Origin: Tethya wilhelma
Taxonomy: Eukaryota; Porifera; Demospongiae; Tethyida; Tethyidae
Direction of reading: 5' to 3'
DNA: 64,000 nt
Assembly: GCA_964030475.1 (NCBI GenBank)
Contig: CAXIPT010000001.1
Coordinates: 21,429,838-21,493,837, forward strand
The notes beneath the pieces are model-generated. The model was not told where the DNA came from. It did no database searches and saw nothing but the letters and a program-made list of their open reading frames with translations. Positions 10,000 through 22,600 of the stretch are shown here, one piece after another. The stretch's first letter is position 1. Each line of letters starts with the position of its first letter. A program made the position numbers and the translations under genes.

Positions 10000-11429
10000 A
10001 TTGACCGCGATGGCCTTTAACCATTGTAGATGAGCTCACTGCCTCGTATGAGAGCTCTACCAACCATCTTGGACCCCTTCTAAGTTCTTTGGTGGTGGAT
10101 AACTCCAAAACCAGTAATGGCAAAATTATGTAGTTCTATTTATAGAACATCAGAAATGGGTTGTCAAGCTAATAGGAAGGTTCTGAATCAGTGCAAATGA
10201 GTGATAGCTAACAAAATGGATAAAAGTATTAAATCACAACTGGATAGTATATCATGTGTCTGAGTATTAAACAGCAATAAAAATTTCAAGTCACCAATGA
10301 ATTACAATTATATATTAACTGATTATGATGCATGTACGAATCAGTCAAACCACAATAGTATCCGTGCAAAGAGATTTATCTTCACATGAATATAATTATT
10401 ATGAGCTCATTGAATTTTAACACTGCTAAATATTATTCCATATATTCATATACTAGTTATGAATATGCTAATTAGGATACTAGTTTACTTCTGCCATCAA
10501 CCTATTACTTGCTACCAAGACCAACAGATTATGGAAAGGACTAAATATAGACTTAGCTTCACCTCATTGGATTTCATTGAATACTGGTACTAGCAATGGC
10601 CAAATCATGAAGAAATTTTGATGGCTCAAGTGGATATTTATTTATTTATATATACCATATTTTGTGAAGAAAAAAGATGCACTTCAAGGTTTGAGGTTTG
10701 AGGTTTTTGAGTGGGCGGGAATCAAAATAAAACATTAATAGGCTCATAGAAACTCTTGATACTATCAGAGAGGATTTGGTCTCCAAAATGGCTCATTATT
10801 GCTCAAAAGGGTCAAAGGTCAAATTTATTAGCTGTCTAAAATGGATTTTTCTGCCATTGCCACTCACTCACAGGAAACAACTATCAGGTGGCTCGTTGAA
10901 AAAAGCAAAAAACTGCTTATCAAGTATGGCTTTTTGTACTATGTATATAGCCTCGTACCCAGGCCACTCCCAGTTTTTGCTGTGAAAAACGGGAGGGCCT
11001 GGGAGGTAAAATCACGTGAATGACGTCACGTACATCCAGATTCAATCCGTATAACTGCAAACCACAGATCTAGATATGGTATGATACACACCACGTGTTT
11101 AGAGAACAGAGAAAGAGCAAGCTAGGTTGTTTTTTTTTTTGCCACTGATCAGAGAAGGGTCTAATCATGAGCGTGTACACCGATTCAACCAAACCTTGCA
11201 CGTATATTTGTTAAAGTAAGAATAATTAATTGAAATTAAAATCAGGTCATGTGACATTTACATATTTGCATAATTAGTGAAAATATGAATAATTAATTAG
11301 GCGGCCCGTTAAAATTGTTGCTATGGCAAAAAAAATTTGTCAAACAATTGGCTGTGTGCACATATAGCAGAGGACCCAAATGACGTCATATATAATATAT
11401 ATACGCGCTGTATATATATATATGCGAAT
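10000..11429. other. no gene recognised; contains a short hairpin repeat
   Basis: AT-rich non-coding sequence. 10951-11008 forms an imperfect hairpin (cctcgtacccaggccactcc against its complement), typical of a small foldback element; similar CCCAGGCT ends recur near 30890 and 58746. Nothing else supported. Confidence 0.5.
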
Positions 11430-11965
11430 GACAATGAGACAGTGGGACTGTGGGACAGTGAGACAGTGAGACAGTAAGACAGTGGGACAGTGAGACAGTA
11501 GGACAGTGGAACAGTGAGACAGTGGGACAGTGGGACAGTGGGACAGTGGGACAGTGAGACAGTAGGACAGTGGGACAGTGAGACAGTAAGACAGTGGGAC
11601 AGTAGGACAATAAGACAGTGAGACAGTGAGACAGTGGGACAGTAAGACAGTGGGACAGTAAGACAGTGGGACAGTGAGACAGTAGGACAGTGGGACAGTG
11701 AGACAGTAGGACAGTGGGACAGTGAGACAGTAAGACAGTAAGACAGTGGGACGGTAGGACAGTAGGACAGTAAGACAGTGAGACAGTGGGACAGTGGGAC
11801 AGTAAGACAGTGGGACAGTAGGACAGTAAGACAGTAAGACAGTGGGACAGTAGGACAGTAAGACAGTGGGAGAGTGGGACAGTAGGACAGTAAGACAGTA
11901 GGACAGTAAGACAGTGGGACAGTAGGACAGTGAGACAGTAAGACACTGGTACAGTGACTGAGACA
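11430..11965. repeat. 9-bp minisatellite (gtgRgacag)n
   Basis: About 58 head-to-tail copies of a nonamer alternating gtgggacag, gtgagacag and gtaRgacag. Because the period is a multiple of three and no stop falls in it, all three minus-strand frames stay open (Leu-Ser-His-Cys-like repeats). The long ORFs here are artefacts. Confidence 0.95.
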
Positions 11966-13330
11966 GAACAATATACCAAAAGTGAGACCATGCTGGAGTG
12001 AAACAGATTTCCGAAACAGTGTAATACACTGAGCACGGTGGCAGTATGACAGAGCAGTATATACAGCTGTACACGTGAGAGGGCGGACACTATGGCATGC
12101 AGCAAGGTGGTAGAAGACAATGAGATCAAGTGTCAGTGAAACAGTAAGTCATATATAAAAATTGTTGCCAGTGTGCGTGTGTTCTAGATTATGTCTTTAG
12201 GCAATGTATTGTATCTAATGTAGGTTTTATGGATGAGGAAAGCTGTACAATGGAGATCATCCACTTTGTTTTGGTGATGGGCATAGGTAATAATACCTCC
12301 AGATTTGGTGTACATCTGTGACAAGCCAAACAAGTTGTGAGTCTCTGTATGTACCTACTAAGCTAGTGCTTCCTCCTCTTCTCATATACCGGTACTTAAG
12401 GTACTGTATTTCTGTTTTACTTCCTTTCCCCTCCTACCTCTGTGTCACTTCCTTTGCTTGTCATTTACACACTTCCTTTCTCCTCCTACTTCTGTTTCAG
12501 TCTAGGTCTTGACTGTTCAAGGTGACATTTCTGAAGTTGTGTGTCCACATAGAAGTGAAGTCTTGGTAAGTGGGATTGTTTTGTGTAGATGTATTATAAT
12601 AATTGTATATAGTTATTGTCCACTGTCTGATTAGTAGTGTTAAGTGAGCGTATTATAGTTCATAATTTTGGTGACTGCATGTTTTTGTGTGTGCTAGCTG
12701 TAACAATCCATTCATGTACATAAAATTTGCAATCTTTCACGGTGCAAATGTGGCTCACTCAGTGTGACTTTAGCTAGTTGAGTAACAAAAGCCAACTGTA
12801 GTGCCACTCAAAGGGCATGGATATATGCACTAAAGCAGTATTGGTTTTGTCACAAGAATACTTATAACTTGAAAAGATTAGAAAAGTTGATGTAATCATA
12901 CTGCATGGTTTGTGTTCATGTAGTTTGGTAATCTGTTCAGCAATATGATGCTGGGCACTATTTTATATTGTAATAGAAGGGTTGAGAACCATAGTGGCCT
13001 ATCCTGTGGTATTGCCTGAAAAACCCGAAAGAGTCATGGATGGACCTCCTTCAACAAAAATACTCAAAATTCGGAAAATTCCTCAGACAACTTTAAGCAT
13101 ATTTCGAAGTTTTAAGTGGGGTCAACGTAGGGGGTCATGGCTTAGGTCACTCTGACTCTCAGTCCAGTCAATGTGTTTACACTACCTAGTGTATGTGAAT
13201 CTGAGGTGTTGATGAGACCAGGTTGAGTTGATGGAGAGTGAAGATTAGTGTTAATCACTATGTCCTGTATGTATAGGATTGGGAAATTGCTTGTGCATAA
13301 ACAATACTTATCCAGGTTCACTTTTTTGAT
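11966..13330. other. no gene recognised
   Basis: Non-coding sequence with pyrimidine-rich stretches (12360-12500). It could contain 5' untranslated exons or a promoter of the downstream DUF3987-like gene, but no coding frame or RNA gene is evident. Confidence 0.4.
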
Positions 13331-14450
13331 TTTTAATCCACTACAGTGAAGCTACATTGTGTGTGTCTTCTGACGTCTAGCAACTAAGAGTTATAGCTGC
13401 AAGACTACCTCTCCTCTCTCTTGTAAGTGTGTTTGTTGCTTAATTTCCACCTGTGGATTCATCACATCTTTGATTTTCCATCTGCAGCGAGTCTCGGTGT
13501 GCCGTACACGTTTGACTGTGTCTTCTGCTCCTCAGGGTGAGGTCCAATAAGAGTTGTAGCTGGAAGACTACCTCTCCGCTCTCTTGTAAGCTAGTGTGTT
13601 TGTTGGTCAATTTCCACCTGTGACTTCATNCATAAACAATACTTGTCCGGGTTCACTTTTTTGATTTTTAATCCACTACAGTGAAGCTACATTGTGTGTG
13701 TCTTCTGACGTCTAGCAACTAAGAGTTATAGCTGCAAGACTACCTCTCCTCTCTCTTGTAAGTGTGTTTGTTGCTTAATTTCCACCTGTGGATTCATCAC
13801 ATCTTTGATTTTCCATCTGCAGCGAGTCTCGGTGTGCCGTACACGTTTGACTGTGTCTTCTGCTCCTCAGGGTGAGGTCCAATAAGAGTTGTAGCTGGAA
13901 GACTACCTCTCCGCTCTCTTGTAAGCTAGTGTGTTTGTTGGTCAATTTCCACCTGTGACTTCATGGTGTATTTGATTTTCACTCTGCAGCGAGTCTCGGT
14001 GTGCCATACACGTTTGACTGTGTCTTCTGCTCCTCAGGGTGAGGTCCTAATAAGAGTTGTAGCTGGAAGACTACCTCTCCACTCTCTTGTAAGCTAGTGT
14101 GTTTGTTGGTCAATTTCCACCTGTGACTTCATTGTGTATTTGATTTTCACTCTGCAGCGAGTCTCGGTGTGCCGTACACGTTTGACTGTGTCTTCTGCTC
14201 CTCAGGGTGAGGTCCTAATAAGAGTTGTAGCTGGAAGACTACCTCTCCACTCTCTTGTAAGCTAGTGTGTTTGTTGGTCAATTTCCACCTGTGACTTCAT
14301 CGTGTATTTGATTTTCCATCTGCAGTGAGTCTCGGTGTGCCGTACACGTTTGACTGTGTCTTCTGCTCCTCAGGGTGAGGTCCAATAAGAGTTGTAGCTG
14401 AAAGACTACCTCTCCGCTCTCTTGTGAGCTAGTGTGTTTGTTGGTCAGTG
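13331..14450 (+). repeat. tandem array of ~168-bp exon-like units
   Basis: Units with the anchor gagtctcggtgtgcc start at 13489, 13824, 13991, 14159 and 14327; the spacing is 167-168 bp except across the N. An older, more diverged unit precedes each side of the N. Every unit has a pyrimidine-rich tract plus CAG just before the anchor, and CTCTCTTGTAAG or TTGTGAG near its end. Each therefore looks like an exon bracketed by splice sites. Inner block: CTCCTCAGGGTGAGGTCC. No open frame runs through it. It lies directly upstream of, and in the same direction as, the gene at 14590. Confidence 0.8.
13630..13630. other. single-N assembly joint with duplicated flanks
   Basis: About 330 bp on the left (from about 13298) reappear almost unchanged on the right (13631-13960). 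This is as expected if two overlapping contig ends were placed end to end instead of merged. Confidence 0.8.
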
Positions 14451-14589
14451 TGTCCTAAGAGGACTCTTCACTTACCATAAATAGTTAGTTGAGTTCACTG
14501 AGGCTAGTGGATTATACATGTAGGTTCACTGTTTTCATTGTTTACCTTATATATTTGTTTTGTCCTTTTTCTTTCTATAGTGTAGCAAC

Positions 14590-16106
14590 ATGGCCACACC
14601 ACCTGGTTCGAAGCGTATACGCCTTGCATCACCCACATTCGTGTCTGTTGACTGTGTGCAAAGCATAATGTCAGATGCAAGAAGCACACCATTTCCATGG
14701 GAGTCTGCTGTCCCATCTAACATTGCGGATTGGTTCGAGTCTTATGCAAAGTTGCGAAACACGCTTCCAGAGTTTGTGTTTACTGCAGCAATCACTGCTG
14801 TGGCTGCTCTCATGGGCCCGAAGGTGTATGTGGAGTTAAGGAAGGAATACTCGGAACCTGTTAATCTTTACACAGTGATTATGGCTGAACCGGGAGCTGG
14901 AAAAAGTCAAGCCTTCCGCCTTGCCGTGATTGACCCCCTGCAATCAATGCACAGCATACTTGTTGATGACTTTACTCGTAAGGGTCTCTTCAGGCATCTG
15001 CAACACACTTGCGGAAGGGGTCTCCTTGCGTATGAAGAGCTGACACAGTTTTTCGAAGTTGTGCACAAACGGCAATTAGAGGGAACCGGAGAGCGACAGA
15101 TATTTTGCCGACTGTACGATTCTGGTCGGTGGACAGTCAGCGTTGGTAAGTGAATAGTAGTAAGTAGTCAGTTATCATTTTACATGTGTACCCATGTGCA
15201 GTAGGGGGGTGGGGGATCATGGATGGTCAGCCAGTCCGATATACTGAGATTTCAACTTCTGAATCAGTCTTCTTCGCTTGAACTCAGTGGAATTGACCCT
15301 ATGCAATTCATTTTTGTTGTACTTGTGACTCAGTCCAGGACCCCCCCCCCCCTGTACTCCTCTAATGTGAACTTCAATTATGATTAATTGAATAATTTAG
15401 GAACACGTGGTAAAGAGCAGGGGAAAGATGAATTGGATGAAGCTTGTTTGTGCATATGTGGATTCCTCCAACCTCAACCATTCATCCAAAAGATACTTCC
15501 CAACTTTATTGGAAACTAACGATGGATTCACTGATAGACTTCTACTTTGCTCTCCCATACCACATCTTTTGCGTGAACGTGAGGTCGAGGAGTGGTGTAC
15601 TAAGCACCGACAAAAACCACTGGAGACACTCGAGCCTGTGTATACTGCAATCAATAGTGCATTTCAGGGTATGGAATCCAAGCTATACTACAAGTATGAT
15701 CCTAAGGCCAAACAAGTATGGGAGGAATTTTCCGATGAGATGACAGCGATTATGAATTCTCAGTGGGAGAGTGGTGAAATAGGCACATATGTCAACATGT
15801 CCAAGGACAAGAGAACCATGGTCAGGTGTGTTGAGTATCGTAATACCATAAAGCTAGAAATTTTCGAGGTGTATACATTTCGCTGTTTGTGTTTATCACC
15901 ATCAATCCACCATAAAATTACCCTCTAAAAATTATTGCAATATATAGGTGGGGCTGCTTGATCCTCGGAAATACAATTGTTAAAAGTTTGGCGATCCACG
16001 AAAATTTTACTCCTCGAAAAATTTCTAGCTACATAGTAGTGGTTTGTTTGAATTCTCCTCTCAAATTTCGAGGGAGGCAGTTCTATGGCAACAGTCGTTT
16101 TATGTG

Positions 16107-16170
<64 letters not shown>

Positions 16171-17349
16171 CTGAGTATATATCAGAACAGCATACAGCTC
16201 CACTCTTGAAAAGGCGGCATACCTAAGTAAAATAAGTAAGATTGTATTTTATATAAACAACCAGCAAAAGCTGAGATTGACTTTTCAGCCTCTCTGAGCG
16301 CTTGGCTTCAAGACTACACCCATGCAAGTATGAGTGTGAGCTTGAGCGAGCAGAGGCTTAATAATAATCATGAATAAATCATGAACTAAAATTATGATGC
16401 ATTTGAGAAAATTTGAATTTTGAGTTCTGAATCATTAATTTTTGCAACACCAAATCCCAAAGTGAAAGGGGTATACTGCACCTTCCTTTAGAAACCCTTT
16501 CACATTTTCATGCCATTCCTGAAGTTAACAATTTCTTTAAATAATTATAGGCTAAGTGGAGTTCTACATGTGTTTTATCATGTGATGGAGAGAAGTTTGT
16601 CGGATCAATCTGACACAACTGTCGAATCAGATGCTGAAGAATCATCAGAAGAAGCAACACCCCACTCTGATAGTGCAACTGGGCTAGTAATTCCAGAATA
16701 TATATCGGAAAGTACAGCTAGAATGGCACAAAGTTTGACTGAGTATTTCCAATGTCAACGGATGGCATATGAATCGGTAAGATCAGCTATTCACCCATTA
16801 ACATAATGTATGCATAATAATGGGGTATATTAATTTATAATGGCCCTGATTTAGCAGTGGACTGACTGTGTGACTGGGCATAACTGTATTAAATTTTCTT
16901 TCCAATAGGGTGTGACTAGAGCATCCCGTCTAGAGAGTCAACGGTCTACACAGCAACCAACTCTGGAGTCCATGATACTCACAACTCTGGGTCCATTCTG
17001 CACTCCAAGAAGTGTGATCAAGAATATGACCACAAGATGTAGACCAAAAGTTGAACAAGTTATCGAGAAAATGAAAACATTACAAAAACAAGGTGTTGGA
17101 GAGTTTGTTGAGGTAAACCAAAAAGAAAAGGTTTTTTATAAACCTCTTCCACAGGAGAAGAACAAGGAGAAAGTTTGTGAAATTGTAGGGGAAGACAATT
17201 GGAATCTGTATGCGATCAATTTCGAGAAGAGAGACGCATATATCACTGATTCCCAATACCAGCGCCTTTTGAGATCTTCACCCTATAATAAAAAGAACCC
17301 AGAATCTGCCCATACAAGTGCAAGTAGTGACGAACATTTGAGCTCATAA
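14590..17349 (+). CDS. DUF3987-like P-loop protein (primase/helicase-related), with a frameshift
   Basis: Four exons: 14590-15145, 15401-15825, 16551-16776 and 16909-17349, all with GT-AG borders. A polypyrimidine-AG just before the start suggests a spliced 5' UTR. Exon 1 has a Walker A motif MAEPGAGKSQ and a Walker B-like GLLAYEELTQFF; exon 2 has DGFTDRLLLCSPIP; exon 3 has RLSGVLHVFYHV. The order resembles DUF3987 ATPases known from phages, plasmids and mobile elements. The last exon looks like a winged-helix tail (RPKVEQVIEKMKTL). Within exon 2, near 15503-15512, the frame shifts by one base, so as read the protein ends early. This is either a sequence error or a decayed gene. Probably captured from, or part of, a mobile element. 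Confidence 0.6.
15146..15400. other. intron 1 of the DUF3987-like gene
   Basis: Bounded by GTAAGTG and a TTTAG acceptor. Contains a C12-type homopolymer near 15342-15353. Confidence 0.6.
16109..16170. repeat. (TG)n microsatellite
   Basis: About 30 TG units inside intron 2 of the DUF3987-like gene. Confidence 0.95.
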
Positions 17350-18092
17350 TTGGAATTCCCTGCTCCAGGACCTGGTATTGATTATTTCTGTTGTTAGTAC
17401 ATTAATTTTTGACACCACATAATTATTATAATAATTATATCCATGTACTTACAGTATGTCATGCCATTATGTAATGTTAGCACCTAACTACATACTTTTC
17501 TTATTTCACACGGTCAGTTATCTACTCAGTACTCACCCAGTCATGGATCCATATCCGATTACATTATATTCCTGCATGTCATTCAGTGATTATTAGTTGG
17601 TTGTTGTATCAGTACATTAAATTCTTTGATCTGATTCAGTTAAGGTATAATTTTTTCGGATTGGTTGCTGAAAGTATAATAGGTTATCTCTTTGCAAATT
17701 CATTTATCTCGATATCACTTCAGTTATTAATATTTTCATCTTGCATACCTGCGTATCATTGATTATTAATTGGTTGTTGTATCAGTACATTAAATTCTTT
17801 GATCTGATTCAGTTAAGCGCTATAGGTACGTATTATTATTTTTTTTGATATGTTGGTAGAAGTATATACGTAGCTTATGTATCTCTTTGCATATTCATAT
17901 GTTGATAGTCAAGTGTGAAACGTACATATAATAGCAAATGGGCATTAATTGGAATTGAATTCAACATGAATAACAATAATAGCATTATAATTATTATGCA
18001 AAATCACTGTCTGAATACTAGGTAATGTAGTGAGTGTATATTTAATAGAAAATCATGTAGGCAGGATAAATTCAGGGCATTGTTGATATATA
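17350..18092. other. no gene; 60-bp direct duplication
   Basis: Non-coding 3' flank. A ~60-bp stretch beginning attgattattaRttggttg occurs twice (about 17586-17645 and 17757-17816) with few differences, followed by diverged matching sequence. Confidence 0.6.
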
Positions 18093-19105
18093 CAAGTAGT
18101 AAAAATTTCAAAAAAATGAGTAGTGTAGGAATGGGCAGTGCGGTAAAAAGTATTGGAACAAGGCATGTCTCAATTTCGGCACATGACTACTTCATTTTTG
18201 ATGATTTATTCTAAATTGATCCCTAATTTGAATCATCAGTGTCATAGATGCAAAGATCTGTACTACTATATTATACCAGAGCTTATATTATTTGCATTGG
18301 TTCGAATTCCTACTAATAAGTTGGCTAAGCAGTGAAATAAACCATAACATGGCAGGCATGCAACTTAAGAGGCTGGACTGCCGGCCAAGAGTTGCATGGG
18401 CATAAAAAATGAAGTAGTCATGTGCCGAAATTGAGACATGCCTTGTTCCAATACTTTTTACCACACTGCCCATTCCTACACTACTCATTTTTTTGAAATT
18501 TTTACTACTTGTTCATTCACTTTTTTCAACACTACAGTGTGGTGACTATCAGAGACTGGTTAGTCCCTGCAAAAAGCTTGAGTAGCAGCTACAATGCATG
18601 CTGGAGGAGGCTAATGCGCATGCGCATAATGATGCCACGTGTATAGATAACCTTTGAACTCTACATATGAAGATGGCTGTATTGAAGTACATGAATTTAT
18701 ACACTAAGTTTCAAAGCTTTCTAGTTTTTGTTTAGGCCTATTTGAGATTAAAATGAGTATCAAGGAATGTAGTACCTATGAAAAGAACTTACTTTGTGCT
18801 GTCAAAGTTGGCTCAACACATTCTGGTTCTCTGGAAATCCTTTTCAAGTAAGTCAGTCAGAAAGTACGTACGTTAGGACAAAAATGGCACTATGGTGGCT
18901 TCCCACTAGCGCTCTCTACGAGTGCTGAGGAAACTTTTTTCGAGTTTCAAGCCTTGCAAGCAGTTGGTAATCTGTTAGTGAGAGCCTCTGAGCAACTTTT
19001 GAAAGTTTGATTTTGTTTGACTAGATTTTTATAGTGACCAACATTTTGTATTGTGTCTATGGGACAGTTGGCCCATTCCTACTATACGTACTACCGTACG
19101 TATGA
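18093..19105 (+). mobile_element. foldback/Helitron-like repeat family E, copy 1 (1013 bp)
   Basis: Starts CAAGTAGTAAAAATTT after an A and ends with the hairpin ATACGTACTACCGTACGTAT plus GA before a T. The first ~420 bp are a foldback: 18093-18215 pairs with about 18398-18512. The rest (~590 bp) is unique sequence conserved with the copies at 40950-41964 and 56091-57090. No protein is encoded, so the family is non-autonomous. No target-site duplication is seen. Confidence 0.8.
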
Positions 19106-19133
19106 TGATTTCAGCTAGGGTCTATACTTAATA

Positions 19134-19308
19134 CAAGTAGTAAAAATTTCAAAAAAATAAGTAGTGTAGGAATGGGCAGTGCGGTAAAAAGTATTGGAAC
19201 AAGGCACGGTCTCAGTTTCGGCACATGACTACTTCATTTTTATTCTTGATCCCTCATATGGATTTTTCAGTGTCCTGTTGCAATAATCTGTACACTGATA
19301 GTACCGTA
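19134..19308 (+). mobile_element. repeat family E, truncated copy
   Basis: Repeats the first ~110 bp of the family (caagtagtaaaaatttc...tgactacttcattttt) and ~60 bp of the loop. The LTR starting at 19309 then interrupts it. It sits 28 bp after copy 1 in the same orientation. The gypsy insertion therefore postdates this repeat. Confidence 0.75.
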
Positions 19309-19623
19309 TGTCACGAAGTCACACAGACTGCAGCTTGCGCACTTTCACTATGGCGCCAAGCTGAGAAAACACTTTCAACAACAGCCAAGAACACAAAACT
19401 CACACGAAAAAACGAGAACTAAACTGGACAAAACCGGTTTACACTAAACAAGTCAAACGAGTTTTTACACTAATCTAATTGTGTCAACCACAGTTTACTA
19501 CACTAAAGCTAGAGGTCATGATCACAAAAACCAATAGTAAAATTAATCCACCATGATCACAAAACACAACTAAATAAACAAATACATTACTATACTAATA
19601 AAGTCAAACGTTCATTCATCACA
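19309..19623 (-). repeat. LTR of a second gypsy copy (element B), 315 bp
   Basis: Same family as the LTR at 24537-24866, but 15 bp shorter with several substitutions and small deletions. The outer flank reads ACCGTA, which does not match the TGATC beyond the right-hand LTR. It is therefore not the partner of that LTR. Confidence 0.85.
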
Positions 19624-19654
19624 TACCTTCCCCCTTCAAGATGACGAGGGGAGC

Positions 19655-22600
19655 TCAATCATGAATTGAGGATTCCGTCGTCAGCTCATCTGACTGTGGG
19701 CCGGAACGAGACAGACCATCGGCATTCTTGTTGTCAGCGCCTTTACGGTATCTCATCTTGAAATTGTAGGGTTGGATCAACAGAGCCCACCTGGTCAGAC
19801 GACCGTTAGAACGCTTCACTCTGTGTAGCCATGAAAGGGGCTTGTGATCAGTCTCTATGGTGAACAGCTGCCCGTAGAGGTAGACATGAAACAACTCAAG
19901 AGCCCACACAATGGCTAAACACTCCTTTTCGATGGTTGCGTACTTCTGTTCTCGGGGAAGGAGTTTACGGCTAGCATACGAGACAGGATGCTCGAGACCA
20001 TCGTCACCAACTTGGCTAAGGACGGCACCAAGACCACTATTAGAGGCATCGGTCTGCAGAATAAATGGCTTGACAGGATCGGCAACCATCAAAATAGGTT
20101 TCTTTACCAGGGCCTCTTTCAACACCTGAAAGGCTTGTTCACATTGAGCACTCCACACGACTCTGTCGGGTCGCTTCTTTCGGGTCAACTCAGTAAGAGG
20201 AGCGGCGATGGTGGAGAAGTTGGGAACAAAGCGGCGGTAGTAACCAACCAAGCCAAGGAAACTCTTCACATCCCGTTTGCGAGTGGGTTGAGGAAACTCA
20301 TTGACAGCTGCAATCTTCTCTTCACTTGGCTCAATCTTCCCTTCACCAATCACATGGCCAAGATAAGGGGTCTTGTTCAGCCCAAAATGACACTTGATTA
20401 GCTTCACTCTGAGGTTCGCATCTCTTAAGCGTTGAAACACTTCAGCCAANTGAAAGGCTTGTTCACATTGAGAACTCCACACGACTTTGTCGGGTCGCTT
20501 CTTTCGGGTCAACTCAGTAAGAGGAGCGGCGATGGTGGAGAAGTTGGGAACAAAGCGGCGGTAGTAACCAACCAAGCCAAGGAAACTCTTCACATCCCGT
20601 TTGCGAGTGGGTTGAGGAAACTCATTGACAGCTACAATCTTCTCTTCACTTGGCTCAATCTTCCCTTCACCAATCACATGGCCAAGATAAGGGGTCTTGT
20701 TTAGCCCAAAATGACACTTGATTAGCTTCACTCTGAGGTTCGCATCTCTTAAGCGTTGAAACACTTCAGCCAAATGTTGCAAATGCTCCTCCCACGAATC
20801 GCTAAATACAACAATGTCGTCAATGTAAGCCTTGGAGAATGACTGACAATCTCGTAACACATGGTTAATCATCCTCTGGAATGTAGCAGGTGCACTGTGC
20901 AAACCGAATGGTAACACTTCAAATTCGAATAGGCCAAAAGGCGTGGCAAACGCCGTCTTCTCTCTAGAGCTGGCTCCCATTGGAATCTGCCAGTACCCCT
21001 TGGCGAGATCAAGGGTAGTGACATACTTGGCTCTACCAATACTTTCAAACATCTCCTCAACTCGAGGCATTGGATAAGCATCAAAAGTAGACACTGAATT
21101 GAGTTGTCGGTAATCGACGCAGAACCGAGTGGTACCGTCTTTCTTTGGGACCAGTACGATGGGTGAGGCCCAAGGGCTCACTGAGGGTCGGATAACACCA
21201 GCTCGCAGCATCTCATCCAGCTCGTGCTTCACCATATTCCGTTTTGCATACGGGAGTCGATAGGGTTTCTGGCGGATGGGTGGAGCATTCCCGGTGTGTA
21301 TCTCGTGTTCAATTACGGTTGTCCGTCCAGGCGTATTCTGGAAAACACTGGGGGTCTTCCGCATTACGTCATGTAACTGCTGACGGCACTCGGCACTCAG
21401 ATTCTCACCAGAAACCTCAATGTCTGTCTCCTCACGTACTTCAATTGGGTACAGATTTTCAATGATATCAACACTGCCCGTCCACTCTGGTGCTGGCTCG
21501 TCACTGCAGTCTTCATCTGTCATTGCAATAGAAAGCAATGTAGGAATCGGGGCATGCCACTTCTTCAGTAAATTGACATGATAGATCCTCTTCTCTTTCC
21601 TGTGATCGGGCATTTGGATCTCGTAATCCACAGGACTTACAGCTTTGGTAACTTCGTACGGACCGTTCCACTCAAGTTTAAGAGAGTGATGAGGGTTTGG
21701 CAGGAGGACTAACACCTTCTCTCCAACATCAAAGGCTCGCTGACGTGTCCCACGATCATACAGCTCTTTCTGTCGCTGTTGAGCTTTCTCCACATTAGCT
21801 TGGACAACCTCAGTCATCTCAAGAAGCTTGGCTCGCATGTCTATCATCACACTGGGTACATCCTCACGAATCTCATTAGCACTCGTCCAGGACTCTCTGA
21901 GGACATCTAGTGGCCCACGAACCTTGCGACCATATAACAACTCGAATGGAGAAAATCCTGTGGTCTCTTGCGGCACCTCACGATAAGCAAACAGCAGGTA
22001 CGGCAAGTACTCATCCCAATCGTTCTGGCCAGTGCCCACGAACTTACGCAGCATACTCTTCAACGTCCCGTTAAACCTTTCGACCAGTCCGTCGGTTTGG
22101 GGGTGGTAAGGGGAGGTACGGATACGTTTGATATGCAAAAGGTCATACACTTCCTGAAGCATAGAAGACATAAAATTGGCACCTTGATCACTCAAAATCT
22201 CCTCGGGAATGCCGACACGTGAGAACAGCAAAACAAGCTCTCTGGCGATCCTAGCGGCTTCAGTACTAGGCAAAGCAATAGCTTCCGGATAACGCGTGGC
22301 ATAGTCGACAATAGTGAGTATATAACGATTACCTCTCTTGCTCTTTGGTAGGGGACCAACCACGTCCATCGCCATCCTCTCAAAGGGGTGACTCATTATA
22401 GGCATGGGAATCATCTCAGCTCTCGGAGGCTTTCGGGGGGTACTACGTTGACACACCTCACAAGACCGACAATACTCTGCAACATCCTTGAAGATCCCAG
22501 GCCAGTAGTACCGCTGAAGGATCCTGTCTTTAGTCTTGGTCACCCCCATGTGTCCAGCTGCAGGCACCTCATGGGCCAACTTTAGAACAGTCGGCCGACA

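Noticed and set aside
11321..12129. Three overlapping long minus-strand frames (216-247 residues)
   Set aside because: Products of a 9-bp repeat lacking stop codons; no start context or non-repeat domain.
13331..14450. CRISPR-like array
   Set aside because: Units are tandem without distinct spacers, the context is a eukaryotic intron-rich genome, and no cas genes are present.
20121..20780. Duplicated segment within the retrotransposon pol gene
   Set aside because: It flanks an N and differs by a few residues, so it is two element copies abutted in the assembly, not a true internal repeat.
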